Source: Apiosordaria backusii
Lineage: Eukaryota; Ascomycota; Sordariomycetes; Sordariales; Lasiosphaeriaceae
NCBI GenBank assembly: GCA_030549205.1
Contig: JAUKTV010000008.1
Coordinates: forward strand, 1,612,001 to 1,676,000
Length of the DNA: 64,000 nucleotides
Direction: 5' to 3'
Position numbers and translations under genes: made by a program. The notes beneath the pieces were generated by a model. It was not told the DNA's origin and made no database searches. It worked only from the letters and a program-made list of their open reading frames with translations. This document shows positions 1 through 9,837 of this stretch, in pieces; the stretch's first letter is position 1; every line of letters begins with the position of its first letter.

Positions 1-2275
1 AAGGCCGAAGGGGGGCGGTGGGGGGGTGGTTGAGCTGGAAAGACCGAGAGACAACAAGTCAAAGGAGTGGATAGGGGTGAAAAGACTTTGCATTTCTGTT
101 TGCATATTGCATGCTCTACATCCTGTGCTTAGCCGTTCAGTGAGGGCTAGATGGGGGACCGCAGCTGTCGGATGAGTTTGGTTCCGGTCCATCGTAGCTG
201 AATGGGTGTGTCGGTAGTTTCCGCGGAGCAGCAGTTGGGGAGTAAAAGATGAAAGAGCGGCGGACGGAAGGGGACAGAAGCAGGGGGCGGGGGGAGGGGA
301 GAGGAAAGTGAGGTGTTTGTGGAAAGAGATGTGATATGTCATTGAAGCTATCTTCTGACCTGAGGGAAATTCTGTATTTGTTTTCGTGGCAGGAGGCGAG
401 AGGCAAGCAAAGAGGCAATCAGCAGATACGAAGGGGGCGTGCGGTTTGGTGTTCATCGTACGATCTGATAACTTCTCTTTCTTTGACTGAGTGCCGTGGA
501 GTTTGGTTCGTCAAGCCTGATCTACCGAGCTAAGTTTCTGCAGCTTGTGGATGTGGGGAGGCCATTCCGAAGGGATGCATGACGCCTTCTTTGGTGTTTG
601 GGTTCTCGCTTTCTCGTAGTGCTTGAAGAAGAAAGAAGAAACGAACATATCACCCCCACTCTTCACCGTTTGCTCCGGCTTGGAAACATAGTTGAAGAAA
701 CCCACGCGGTGATCATTGGTCCGGGGGAAGCTAGAGGTCGGACACGACAAAACGAGGCGTCATGCAATATGTGTGATAATGTTGGGGTTCGGGTGAGGAT
801 TACCCGGTTACTGGCTTGCTGATGACTGTTGCTCCAGTAAAAAAAACCTGACAGCTAAGACGGGGAAGCAAAAGCTCGGAACCGGGGATACACAAGAAAC
901 TGAGCGCCACAAGGGGGGAGAAATTGAAGCCGGTGAGCCAGACGTGGAAGGAGGTGCAGGAGCAAACGGCTGCTTGCATATGAGCTAGTAGGGGGCTGGC
1001 TGCACTGCATAATGAGGTACAAACGAGGACTTGAAGACTTTCAGTGACGATGTATCATCTTGTACACAACAGACGGGGGGATGGATGGCGAGCTGGTTTT
1101 TATTGCCTCAAAAGTGCACATTTGGGGTGTGTGGTGGATGGTTTGTGTCGTTAAGGGTGTGAGTCTAGTCGAAGAAAGAGGGTGCTTGAGTATAGGGCAA
1201 ACAAGGCGATGGCCGACGATAGCTTCTGAATGGCAAAATGCATGTAACGTGGTATGTTGTCGTTTCACGCATACTATATCTAGATGAGATGACGTCTTGG
1301 TGAGGAGATGTATCTGGTAAAACCCATGTGACAGAGGAAGGGCAACTTGATTTTGGAAGGGACGAAATTCAGGTAGGCAGCAGAAACCCAACACATCATT
1401 GAGGTTTCGTAAGAAGAGTTTAGAGTTAGTGAGATCTTGAAGGGGTTTGAGTCCTTCAAAATACTGCATATTCTGTAGATAAATCTTGGTCATAACGGCA
1501 TGGTGCAAACGGACATCGACTCGAGAGACTCGACGAGCCGAATGACATACTCGAGTTTTTTGTCAAGAATAACAGACAAACAGAGCAGGTCTGACCAACT
1601 TGAGGAATTGAGAAGTCGAGTTCAATGCTCATTTCTGATGAGTGAGGATATCACAGAAGAGAGTTTATTTCTCACACACGTGCAGCCACGAATATTGCTG
1701 AGATATCAGAGTACGAACTCCTTCAGTTATTTTGATCATCTGAAATCGTATGCTTTTTACTGTCACATCTCGAACGATAAGCGGGATCGAGACTACGTCC
1801 GAAGATGTTGCGCTTGTCGAGGTCCAACCAATGCCTTGGCCTTCTAACTAGGTGATTATTAAAACGATTTGCGAGTATTCAATTTGACAAGCTAAGCTTT
1901 TGTTTCCTTGTAGACACTCATTCCTCATTCACTCGCCAACTCTGCGTATCTATGGTGGTACTTATGGTGGTACTGAAGCCCGGAATGGCCTCATTGACTT
2001 AAATTGCTGACAACCTTCAACCCAGATCCACCAAACCCAAGCGAAAAACAACGTCAATTGTTGTCGCTCGATTGTGGCCTGATATTAATAAGTGCCAACT
2101 CAGATCTCCTCGGTCGTAATGATGAGATCTTCCAAAATGAGAATAAATAGCCTGCGAATGTCTTGCTAACCTTTGTGCTTTCTCATCATCAACTCACTTT
2201 TCTCGCCATCTCCTCAAGCTTCAAGCAAACAGCCCAAACAACACGACTTAAACAGCAACTTGAACCACAGTCAAA
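1..2275. other. Gene-free stretch upstream of the small secreted protein
   Basis: No ORF here has recognisable domains or fungal coding character; the longest (minus strand, 1041-1508) reads as noncoding translation. The left end is very purine-rich with several G runs. A perfect 12-bp tandem duplication lies at 1951-1974. A TATA-like AATAAATA at 2142-2149, about 130 bases before the ATG at 2276, is a candidate core promoter for the secreted-protein gene. The rest shows nothing I can support. Confidence 0.5.
1951..1974. repeat. Perfect 12-bp tandem duplication
   Basis: Two adjacent identical copies of TATGGTGGTACT, about 300 bases upstream of the small secreted protein ATG. It could be a duplicated regulatory site or simple slippage; nothing else in the sequence decides. 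Confidence 0.8.
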
Positions 2276-2630
2276 ATGGTCAAATTCACCGCTACCGCCA
2301 TCTCCCTCCTCATGCTCACCATGGCCCCGGCCGCGCTTGGCAAAAATTGCAAGGGCAGCCTCATGTACTGTGGTCGCGGACTGCTCAACAAGGGTCAGTG
2401 AAAGAGGGTTTCTCTATTACCTGACGATCCAGCTAACACGTTGCTTTACTCCAGGCAACTACTACGACCAAATCATCGAGGCCCTCCAGGGCGCTGGCCA
2501 GTCGACTGACTCGTCCCACGTCAACAACTCCATGTTTTACTGCAAGAGTGATGGCAATATCGTCTTCCAGGCCTACTGCCAGACTAGCGGTTGCATCAAC
2601 GGCGGTGCTGACCACAGCGATTACTGCTAA
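2276..2630 (+). CDS. Small secreted six-cysteine protein (97 aa)
   Basis: Two exons, 2276-2393 and 2455-2630, joined across a 61-nt GTCAGT...CAG intron in a Gly codon; the splice joins two open frames exactly. The 97-residue product starts with a hydrophobic signal peptide (about residues 1-22, cleavage probably after ALG). The mature part is about 75 residues with six cysteines at 25, 32, 69, 81, 86 and 97, and an N-glycosylation sequon at 63-65. The YCG...LL...GNYY arrangement after the first Cys pair and the SDYC end resemble a widespread family of ascomycete small secreted proteins, often listed as effector candidates, with no settled biochemical role. Function here is unknown; extracellular action is inferred from the signal peptide and even Cys count. 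A TATA-like box about 130 bases upstream and a short gap to the next gene make it a compact single gene. Confidence 0.85.
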
Positions 2631-2822
2631 GTCTCAGCTTGAGACTGGTTCTGGGGGGTAGAGGCTCGTACGGTGATTGTTTGAAGGGTGGAAGTGGTGG
2701 TCCAGGGTCGCGTAGAAGGGCAGACACCTCCGGCGGTGTTAATAGAAAATTGACCCCCTTTTTTCCATCTGAAACTCTGATGATGAGTACCTATTGAACT
2801 CAGACAAGACAAGATGCCGACC

Positions 2823-3920
2823 CTAACCCTGGGTTTCCTTCGACACTGTCTCACCATCATCGCTGGCCTCATCATCATCATCCTCATCCCCATCCCCATC
2901 CTCAGGGTCATCCAACGCCTTCTCTTCGTCCTTATCCTCCTCCCCAACCCCCTCATCATCTTCACTTTCCCCCCACCCCTCAAATTCCTCCTCCTCCTCA
3001 CTACTCTCCTCCCCCTCCTGCTCTTCCAGCTTCCTCTTCCTCCCCTGCCCATTCTTCCCCCCCTCCCCCTCTCCTTTCCTCACAAAAACAAAACTCCTAC
3101 TCTCCCTCTTCTCCCCCTTCCAAGCCCCCTCACTCACCTCCCCCGTTTTTCTGTTTCTCACCACCCCCAGCGTCCGCGCATGCTTATACCCCGGGTACGC
3201 CCCCGCCTGAAACCTAAAACTCCTCTCCACCTCCAGCCCCGCGTGCCTTCCTAAGTCTCGAATATTCCAGAGGGTATACGGCTCCCCTTCAAACAACGTA
3301 ACGATAATCTTTCCCCCGGGGGCGAGGTGCAGCAGCGCCCGGCGGAAGAACCCCACGAGCATCTCCTGGTTGGCGCGGACTTGGCGGTTGACGTCTTTTG
3401 ATTTGCCGCCGATGTGGGGGAAGTTGAAGATGATGCATGAGAAGGGGGGGGATGATTTGAGGGAGAGCTTGGTGGCGTCGATGTTGTAGAGGAGTTTATT
3501 ATTGTTTGGTGGCCTTGGTGAGGTGGTGGTGGTGGTGTTGGGAGGGGATAGAAGGGCGGATATGTTGGATTCGACGTGGGGGTATTTCTCCTTGAGGGCT
3601 TCTAGGGAGGGCTCGAAGACGGTGGAGGTGAGGGAGGTGCATTTGTGGTGGGTGGAGAGGGAGGCGGAGAAGGAGAGGTCGGCTTCGCCTAGGAGGAGCA
3701 TGGTGTCGTTGGAGCTGAAGGGGATGACGGGGGCGGATTGGGAGGGTTGGTGGTGTTTTTTCTTTTTGGGGGGGTTATTTTGTTGCGATTGGGGTTGGGA
3801 TGTTTTTTGTTTCTTGGAGGGGGGACCGCCGCCGTGGGTATGGGATGATGATGGTTTTTGTTTTTGCTGGGAGATGGCTGATTTGAGAGCGTCTTGGAGG
3901 CGGCCGCGTTTTTTCGCCAT
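2823..3920 (-). CDS. bmt5: 25S rRNA (uracil-N3)-methyltransferase, BMT5-like
   Basis: A single-exon 365-aa protein. I chose the ATG at 3920 (MAKKRGRLQ) because the upstream in-frame extension is GC-rich leader with no conservation character. Residues 1-60 are Lys/Gln/Ser-rich, as in nucleolar proteins. Residues 73-88 (TMLLLGEADLSFSASL) are the SAM-binding motif I of the BMT5 (DUF2431) family; FNFPHIGGKSKDVN (165-178) and the LAPGGKIIVTLFEGEPYTLWNI region (199-220) are further hallmarks. The family methylates N3 of a uracil in large-subunit rRNA in the nucleolus. Residues 298-365 form a Glu/Asp/Ser-rich tail, longer than the catalytic core needs. It is transcribed away from the large gene starting at 5722, sharing an approximately 1.8-kb intergenic region. 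Family assignment is firm; the exact rRNA position is inferred from yeast. Confidence 0.9.
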   Translation of the reverse strand: MAKKRGRLQDALKSAISQQKQKPSSSHTHGGGPPSKKQKTSQPQSQQNNPPKKKKHHQPSQSAPVIPFSSNDTMLLLGEADLSFSASLSTHHKCTSLTSTVFEPSLEALKEKYPHVESNISALLSPPNTTTTTSPRPPNNNKLLYNIDATKLSLKSSPPFSCIIFNFPHIGGKSKDVNRQVRANQEMLVGFFRRALLHLAPGGKIIVTLFEGEPYTLWNIRDLGRHAGLEVERSFRFQAGAYPGYKHARTLGVVRNRKTGEVSEGAWKGEKRESRSFVFVRKGEGEGGKNGQGRKRKLEEQEGEESSEEEEEFEGWGESEDDEGVGEEDKDEEKALDDPEDGDGDEDDDDEASDDGETVSKETQG

Positions 3921-5721
3921 TGTGTGGGTGTATTTAGTGTTTGGGAGAGCGAGATATCGACCGAGAGAAGTGATCTGTGGTTTGTTGAGGTCGGATCGGA
4001 GGTGGACGGACGTGACGGAGCGACTCGGCGATCTGCCGGGAGACGGAGGAGAATGATGGACGGCAGAAAAAAAGTTGGGTCCCGGCAGGCAAGCGGGAAT
4101 CGGGTCCAGCCGCAAGGCGCGCGGCAGTGGGGTTGCACTGGGCGCTTAGCGCCAAGCCGGCTCCGGAAGTTGCTTGAAAAGTGGGTTTGCCCGTTTTGGG
4201 GCTCCGCAGACCCCTTTGTCCTTTTTTCCGGCCGGCCCGGGGAAAAGCTGACAATTAGAGTTGAGATGTGGTCGGTCCTCACATGGACATCCTATAGCCA
4301 GTGACCGTCGTTGTGAGTGAGCCGTCCCCAAGAGTCTCTCGGATCCACTGGCTGCCCTGGCGCTCTTCAACGGTGAACCCGGGCAATGGGAATTGGGGCA
4401 TTTGCAATCCAGTCAAACAGGCCAATTCTAACCAGGCACGTCACCGCGAGTCCGTCCCACAGGATACCGAGTGATGTTGGTATGTCAAATGAGCGGACGC
4501 AGCAGACGTGATGTGCATATGCCAGACAACCTGCTGGGCCGCCGCACTGTCATTGACAACTCACTCAATCTCCGGATCAAGGCGGGCTGCCATTTCGGTG
4601 TCGTACACTGTGTTTCTGGGCAATACTTCACCGCCTTGACATCTGAGCCAATGGAATATGTCATTTAAACTCTGTAGAAACGCATAAGGTAAACTTCTTC
4701 GGTGAGGCTGTCGCAGTTGTCAGAGCACTGACACCAACCAACGTGGCCCGTTGCAGAATTTGCTATGATAAGCTCCCCTCGCCCGCGCCATGTGTGTCGG
4801 TGGCGCTGAGGAATCAAGGCCCAGATCGATATCCGCAGCAATAACAGTGAGAAGGTTTTGCAGAGAAAGAAGGCCAAATTTTGTAAGCTGTCGCTCAACG
4901 GTTGCGACCAGTTCCTGATTGGGAAGTCGATGCAGTCTTGTGATTGGGCAGAGTGGTCAGTTAAGCCTCGGTGGACCTGCCCAAGGCTGGACTCCCATTT
5001 GGCTTGGCCTCCAGCGGGCACAGTGCGGGCTCTGTGTGCTGTGGAAAACAGCACGTTCAGCACAGGCCTGGGCTGCGTCGTGGTCCACCGTCTATTATTC
5101 CCATCTTTTACAGGTGAAGGCCAACAACAACCACAACATCACGACGTTGTCCCTTCATCCAATCGCCCAGCAGCAATTGCATCGCCATCTCTCACATCTT
5201 GGCTTTCTCTCGATCATATTTTCCCCTCCTCTTACGTGGTGTGTCGTCGCTGTGCCACTGTCATTGGCTGACCTTCGCTACCTGAGCCGCTGCATGCAGT
5301 TTGCACCAAGAGAGCGACTCTGCCAACCTCTGGTCCTTTTCACTCACACCCGCCACAGGAAGCTTGCCCAAAACCACAAACCAACCAAACTGCTTACATC
5401 TGGTGTCACCCTGGATAACTTAATTCCTGCTCTCCTATACTTTTCTCGAGGGCATCATCACCAAGAGACGTCTTTGGTCCTTTTCAAACCTCGACTTTTC
5501 TTTTCGTCTTTTGCACCGCGGCGGCTTGGCTCCCTCCGGCCTCTCGGATTTTACACATACACGGAGCAAGCTTTGGTCTCTCTCATCGACCGACTTGCTC
5601 CGCCAATTTACGACTTTTACTATTGTTCACTTATAGACGACTCACCCTCCAATCTCATCCCAGCGCTGGTGGTCTGAGCCCTATTCACCTGCTATTGTTT
5701 ATAGTTGCTGAATGGAGAGCA
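3921..5721. promoter_or_regulatory. Bidirectional intergenic region between bmt5 and the 5722 gene
   Basis: About 1.8 kb separating two divergent genes. The right-hand approximately 600 bases are pyrimidine-rich, as in Sordariomycete 5' leaders. ORFs here (for example 4919-5677, plus) are low in coding character and lack introns or domains, so I treat them as leader. A six-codon upstream ORF (ATG 5712, stop 5730-5732) overlaps the chosen start of the downstream gene at 5722 in another frame. Confidence 0.5.
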
Positions 5722-8700
5722 ATGGACATTGAGCAGCACCGCTCACACCTGGCACCGCCCATTGCAAATTCTCACACAACTCTCTCTCTCACCACACCCT
5801 CTTCTTACACGTCGACTCCCATCCAACGGAAACTCGTCATTCATGACATGCCACCCAAATCCGTCAATAACATGAACCTGCAGCAGAGTTTCTCCTCTGC
5901 CGTCGACGCCCTTGAGGCTGATGATGCCATGTCTGATATCCTCCCACAGCAAACTTCGGCACCCGCCCGCGCAGCCACAGCCAGCTCCAGAGCCCGCGGA
6001 GGTCGCGGTCGAGGTGGCTCTCGCGGAGGCAGAGGTCGAGGTGCCAAGTCATCGCAGCCAAAAGCCCCCGCTGGTCGTGGTCGCCGCCAAAAACTTTACG
6101 AGGACAGCAAAGTGCAAGCTGCCCACGAGAGAGCCCAAGAGCTCAAGCAGGCCTGGGGTGTACTCGTCAAGCTCGTCAAGCCCGCAGTCCAAGAGATCGC
6201 CGACACATCGATCAACGAACTGCTTGAGGACCCCAGTGTTGTCGAGAGAGTACCAGAGTACGACGAAGCTCAGAAGTTTCTGAAGCAGAGATACGAAGAC
6301 ACGCTCAAGCAGAATGACCAAATTCTCGAGCTGAGCCTTCAGATGGCCCGCCATGTCTGGGAAGCCGAAGAAGAAGCAGCCAGGGCATCATTCGCTGTAA
6401 GTTTTCATCTCAAACATCATTTACCTACACAGCATTGGCTAACATACATGTTCAGCGCCGGGCGGAAGAACTGCAAGAGGAACGTCTTGGTGAGATTCTT
6501 CAACAACTTGACCGACTCGAGCGCCAATACAACCTCAAGCTTCCTGTCGATGTAAGTTTGCTTTATTTGCGCTCACTTTCCCTGACCCTTCATCTAACTT
6601 CTTGGCTAGTATCCTCCACCACGTGATGAGCACTACACGTACAAGTCGATCACAGCGGCCGAGCAGAATGCCCAAGGAGTTTTCCATGAGGAACGCGACG
6701 GTATCGAAGTTCCGTTCCCCGGCACTAGCCTCAAAGAACTTATGGTCAAGCCGCAAACAATGCCCCTGGAGACTCTCAAGAGAAAAGCCGAAGGTCAGCC
6801 AGACGGTCAGCCGGCTTCAAAGCTATTAGCAGCAGCCAAGGAAGATGATGCGATGCGTCAATTGCCGCGTCACACGGCCGGCCTTTTGGGTGGAGCTGAG
6901 GCCCTCGAAGATGGTGTCACCACCCCGCCGGATTCAGCCTCCAGTGCTCCTACGCCGTTGCCCGAACTAGCCGGAGACGTTGCAGAGATACCTGGTCAGC
7001 GCCGGACTTCGGCCGAACCAAACCCCGCGGATGGACCTGAACTCCCGCTTCCACGTGGAGCTACCGACCCAGATGAATATGGCGTTCGTATTATTGCACG
7101 CCGCAACAACAAGGCTGAGAATCCCAATAATCGGATCATGGTGCCAAACCTGTTTGAATGGGGCGATTTGGACATCGGCTTCCGCGACTCGACCAATTCC
7201 GCTGAAAAGGGCGCGACCAAAGCTCGTCGTGGCAAGTATTGGCAAAAGCCGGGCTCGAACTACATGTTCATCGACCGTCGGGTGGGAATTTGGGACTCAA
7301 CCGAAGTCGCCGGCGAGCTTCCAGAGGCCGAGGTGAAGAAACACAACCTTCACCCATCGTATGGCATTTTCTTGCCCTCTTCCACCAACTTCCCCGAATC
7401 ACCCAAGCCTGTCGCCGACCCCTGGAAGCCAGTTGTGCTGGTTCCTCCAAACGGGGAAGTTATTCACGCGTCCCGGACCATCCCAGCTGCCAAAGCCGAC
7501 CGAGCCTTCGATGAGCTCGAGGCAAAGCTGGAAGGGAAGAAGAAGTTCTCTGCCTTGCTGAGCCATCTTTGCGAGCAAGAAGGAATTTCGGAAGAGGAGA
7601 TTGCCCCGTCGGCCGATGAGATCGAGCAGCTGCGGAAGGAGGAGCTGGAGGCGCGGGGCATGGACCCAAACACCATGTACCAACCCTCGTCAGCGCCACC
7701 CACGCCCGCGCCCGAGCCCACGGTGGAGCAGGCGGCCGAGTTTGAGCAGTTTGCCGAAGACGCGCTTCGAGCAGCTGCCATTCTCGAGGACGAGGAGGAG
7801 GCCCGTGAGCGCGCGCGCGAGCGGGAGGAGGAAGCTGCTCGGATGGCCGGCCAGGGTGCTGCCCGTGCTGCCGCCGCAAAGAGTGCCGCCTCGAAGCCGT
7901 ACGATGCGGTGCGGGACGCGCTCCAGTTCGAGGACTCCTCGGGCTCGGAGGATACCACTGGCCTGTCTGTTCTTGCAGACACGGCAATCCAGGAGCATGA
8001 GGCAACGGCCCACATCGACCCTCGGATTTACAATCCGATGCGGGTCGATGGGATGGCGCGCGATCATCACCAGTATGGTCCGCCCGTTGACTACTCCCAT
8101 GCCAGTGAGTATCCTCCGCCGCCCGAGGAGTACTATGGCCTGCCAATGTCTGAGGGATACCATGGTGTGACCATACCGATGACGCGGCCGGCCGAGGCTC
8201 CCCTTCCCAGTGAGCCGCCTAGAGGAGACTTTCTTCGCACGGCGCTGAATCCCCAGTCGCCAGTGTACCCTCCGCCACCTGCCCCTCCACACGAATATGC
8301 GGCCGGTCAAGTTCCCGGCGGTAGAACACCATTTGTGACCCCAGGGCCAAGTGTAGGTCTGCCGGCATTGCGACCCGTCCGGAGCTTGTTAAATGACACT
8401 CCTCCTCCTCCAGAGCAGCAGAGCAGCCCAGTCCCCCAGCACAGCAGCATGGTGGTGACAAACAGCGGCGCCTTTTACCCAGCTGGGCCCAGCCGCCCTT
8501 TCCACAATGGGTATTCCATACCAGAGCCTCATCAGCATCTACAACCCTTGATGCCCGCTCCCGGTCCTGGACCACTCCAGGCACCGCCCGTTGCTGGCCC
8601 GCCATCCATGCCGCAGATTGTCCCTCGGCCGCCTAGTCCATTGACTGGTTATCCTGTCTCGCCACCCTACCATGCTCCGATTGCACCAGCTCCGGCTCTC

Positions 8701-9084
8701 GGCGTCCATGCTCCTATTCTTCCCGCAGGCTCTCAACCTCCGGCAATGCAGTCACCGCACTCCCGACCTGGAAGCTCATCCGCATCGGCCCCTGCCCCTG
8801 CTGCCGCTGGCGGATCAGCAGCCTCATCGAAGTATCGGAAGCTAGAACCAGCCCCGACACCGCCGCATCGCATGACCTACTCAGTCAACGGGCAAGAGCT
8901 ACGCACCGTGCAGTTTGACTACCGCGAGGCCATCAAGGACTATTCTGCAGTCGAAGCCCCCCCTCGAAGTGGTCCGACCCAGATCCGTGGATGGACTCAT
9001 CAGAACATTCGGAAGGGTCCCAAGCCAAGCTCCTCGCGCGGTGATACCAACGCCAGCTCATCCAACGCCGACGAATCCGCCTAG
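5722..9084 (+). CDS. Large conserved-looking fungal nuclear protein, function unknown (1081 aa)
   Basis: Three exons, 5722-6396, 6456-6551 and 6610-9084, joined by 59- and 58-nt introns (both GTAAGT donors), all in phase. I do not recognise a named family. Residues 90-122 are Arg/Gly-rich (RGGRGRG type), suggesting nucleic-acid contact. Residues about 125-257 are charged and helical, probably coiled coil. A non-repetitive block about 413-560 includes the RIMVPNLFEWGDLDIGFRDS stretch and looks folded. Residues about 560-640 are Glu/Ala-rich helix, and the rest is Pro-rich and disordered until a short conserved-looking IRGWTHQNIRKG near the C-terminus. Composition suggests a nuclear chromatin or transcription factor, but that is inference. 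The ATG at 5722 is the first in-frame one with a G at -3; a later Met at about residue 43 is possible. After the TAG at 9082-9084 the same frame stays open for 250 codons (see the next entry). Confidence 0.75.
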
Positions 9085-9108
9085 AAGGCGCGGTCCGGAA
9101 GTGAAAAG

Positions 9109-9837
9109 ATGATGAACAAGCGCGCCAATGACATCAGTCATGAGGAGAGACCTACCAAGATAGCCCGCAGGTCCTTAACACCTGCTGAGGAAGCCCACAT
9201 GGCTGAAATTCACGCCTCACAAGTTTCAAAGGGAGGTGTGCCGAGTGGGATGACAGGCGTATTCTCTATCAAGCGAGGCACCCAAGGCGGTCGAGAGAGC
9301 CTACCAAAGTGCAATACAGATGTGCGGAAGGTTGTCGAAGACCCGCCGGTTGTGGAGTCAGGCATCCGGGAGACTTTGAGAGGTGTGCCGAAGATCCAGG
9401 AAGCCGCACCAGAGAAACAAGAACGTACGCCGAAGATGATCACACTCCGGCGCCAAAGCAAGACACCCTCCGAGAGAGAGAGCACGCCGAACTTCACCAC
9501 GCTCCGGCGCCCAAGCAAGACACCCCCCGAGAGAGGGAGCACGCCAAAGATTATCATACTCCGGCGCCCAAGCAAGACGCCCCCCGAGGGAGAAACAGAG
9601 GCTGAACCAGCCAAGAAAAAGACGATAATCAAGCTCAAGTCGCCAGCTGCAACTCGGAAGACTTCCTCCGCGAGGATGGAGTCGATTCTCGGCCCACTCA
9701 GACCTTCTCTGCTCCCGCCATCTCGTACAGAGCCACCTCCTCCTCTGACGCGGGTCTCATCCGTTACGAATACATCGACAGGGCCGAACCACTCGTATGG
9801 CTTGCGAAGCCGTCGTCCTCGTCTGCTACAACTGTAG
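9109..9837 (+). CDS. Basic 242-aa ORF with three 19-aa repeats, in frame with the upstream gene
   Basis: It begins at ATG 9109, 24 bases after the stop of the preceding gene, and is in the same frame with no stop between. The N-terminal 45 residues (MMNKRANDISHEERPTKIAR...) look like ordinary coding sequence with a basic nuclear-localisation-like cluster. Residues 107-163 are three tandem 19-residue units of the form TPK..TLRRPSKTPPER. The tail is Lys/Pro-rich. It may be a separate small gene, a C-terminal extension of the 5722 gene reached by splicing or read-through, or a 3' UTR with a fortuitous ORF. The 57-bp repeats also keep the opposite strand open, so length alone is weak evidence. 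Confidence 0.4.
   Translation: MMNKRANDISHEERPTKIARRSLTPAEEAHMAEIHASQVSKGGVPSGMTGVFSIKRGTQGGRESLPKCNTDVRKVVEDPPVVESGIRETLRGVPKIQEAAPEKQERTPKMITLRRQSKTPSERESTPNFTTLRRPSKTPPERGSTPKIIILRRPSKTPPEGETEAEPAKKKTIIKLKSPAATRKTSSARMESILGPLRPSLLPPSRTEPPPPLTRVSSVTNTSTGPNHSYGLRSRRPRLLQL
9427..9597 (+). repeat. Three tandem 57-bp coding repeats
   Basis: Three imperfect 57-bp units inside the 9109 ORF, each encoding T-P-x5-LRRxSKTP-x5-S-like peptides. Unit length is a multiple of three, so the repeat keeps the frame. The units have diverged at several positions, many in codon positions 1 and 2. Confidence 0.75.

Noticed and set aside
1041..1508. 155-aa ORF on the minus strand
   Set aside because: Composition looks like translated noncoding DNA, with no domain, intron logic or good start; length is within chance for this GC content.
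4919..5677. 252-aa ORF upstream of the 5722 gene
   Set aside because: Runs through pyrimidine-rich leader sequence and has no recognisable folded segment.
7460..8310. Several long ORFs antisense to the 5722 gene
   Set aside because: High GC third positions of the real gene keep other frames open; products are Arg/Pro/Ser-rich with no family features.
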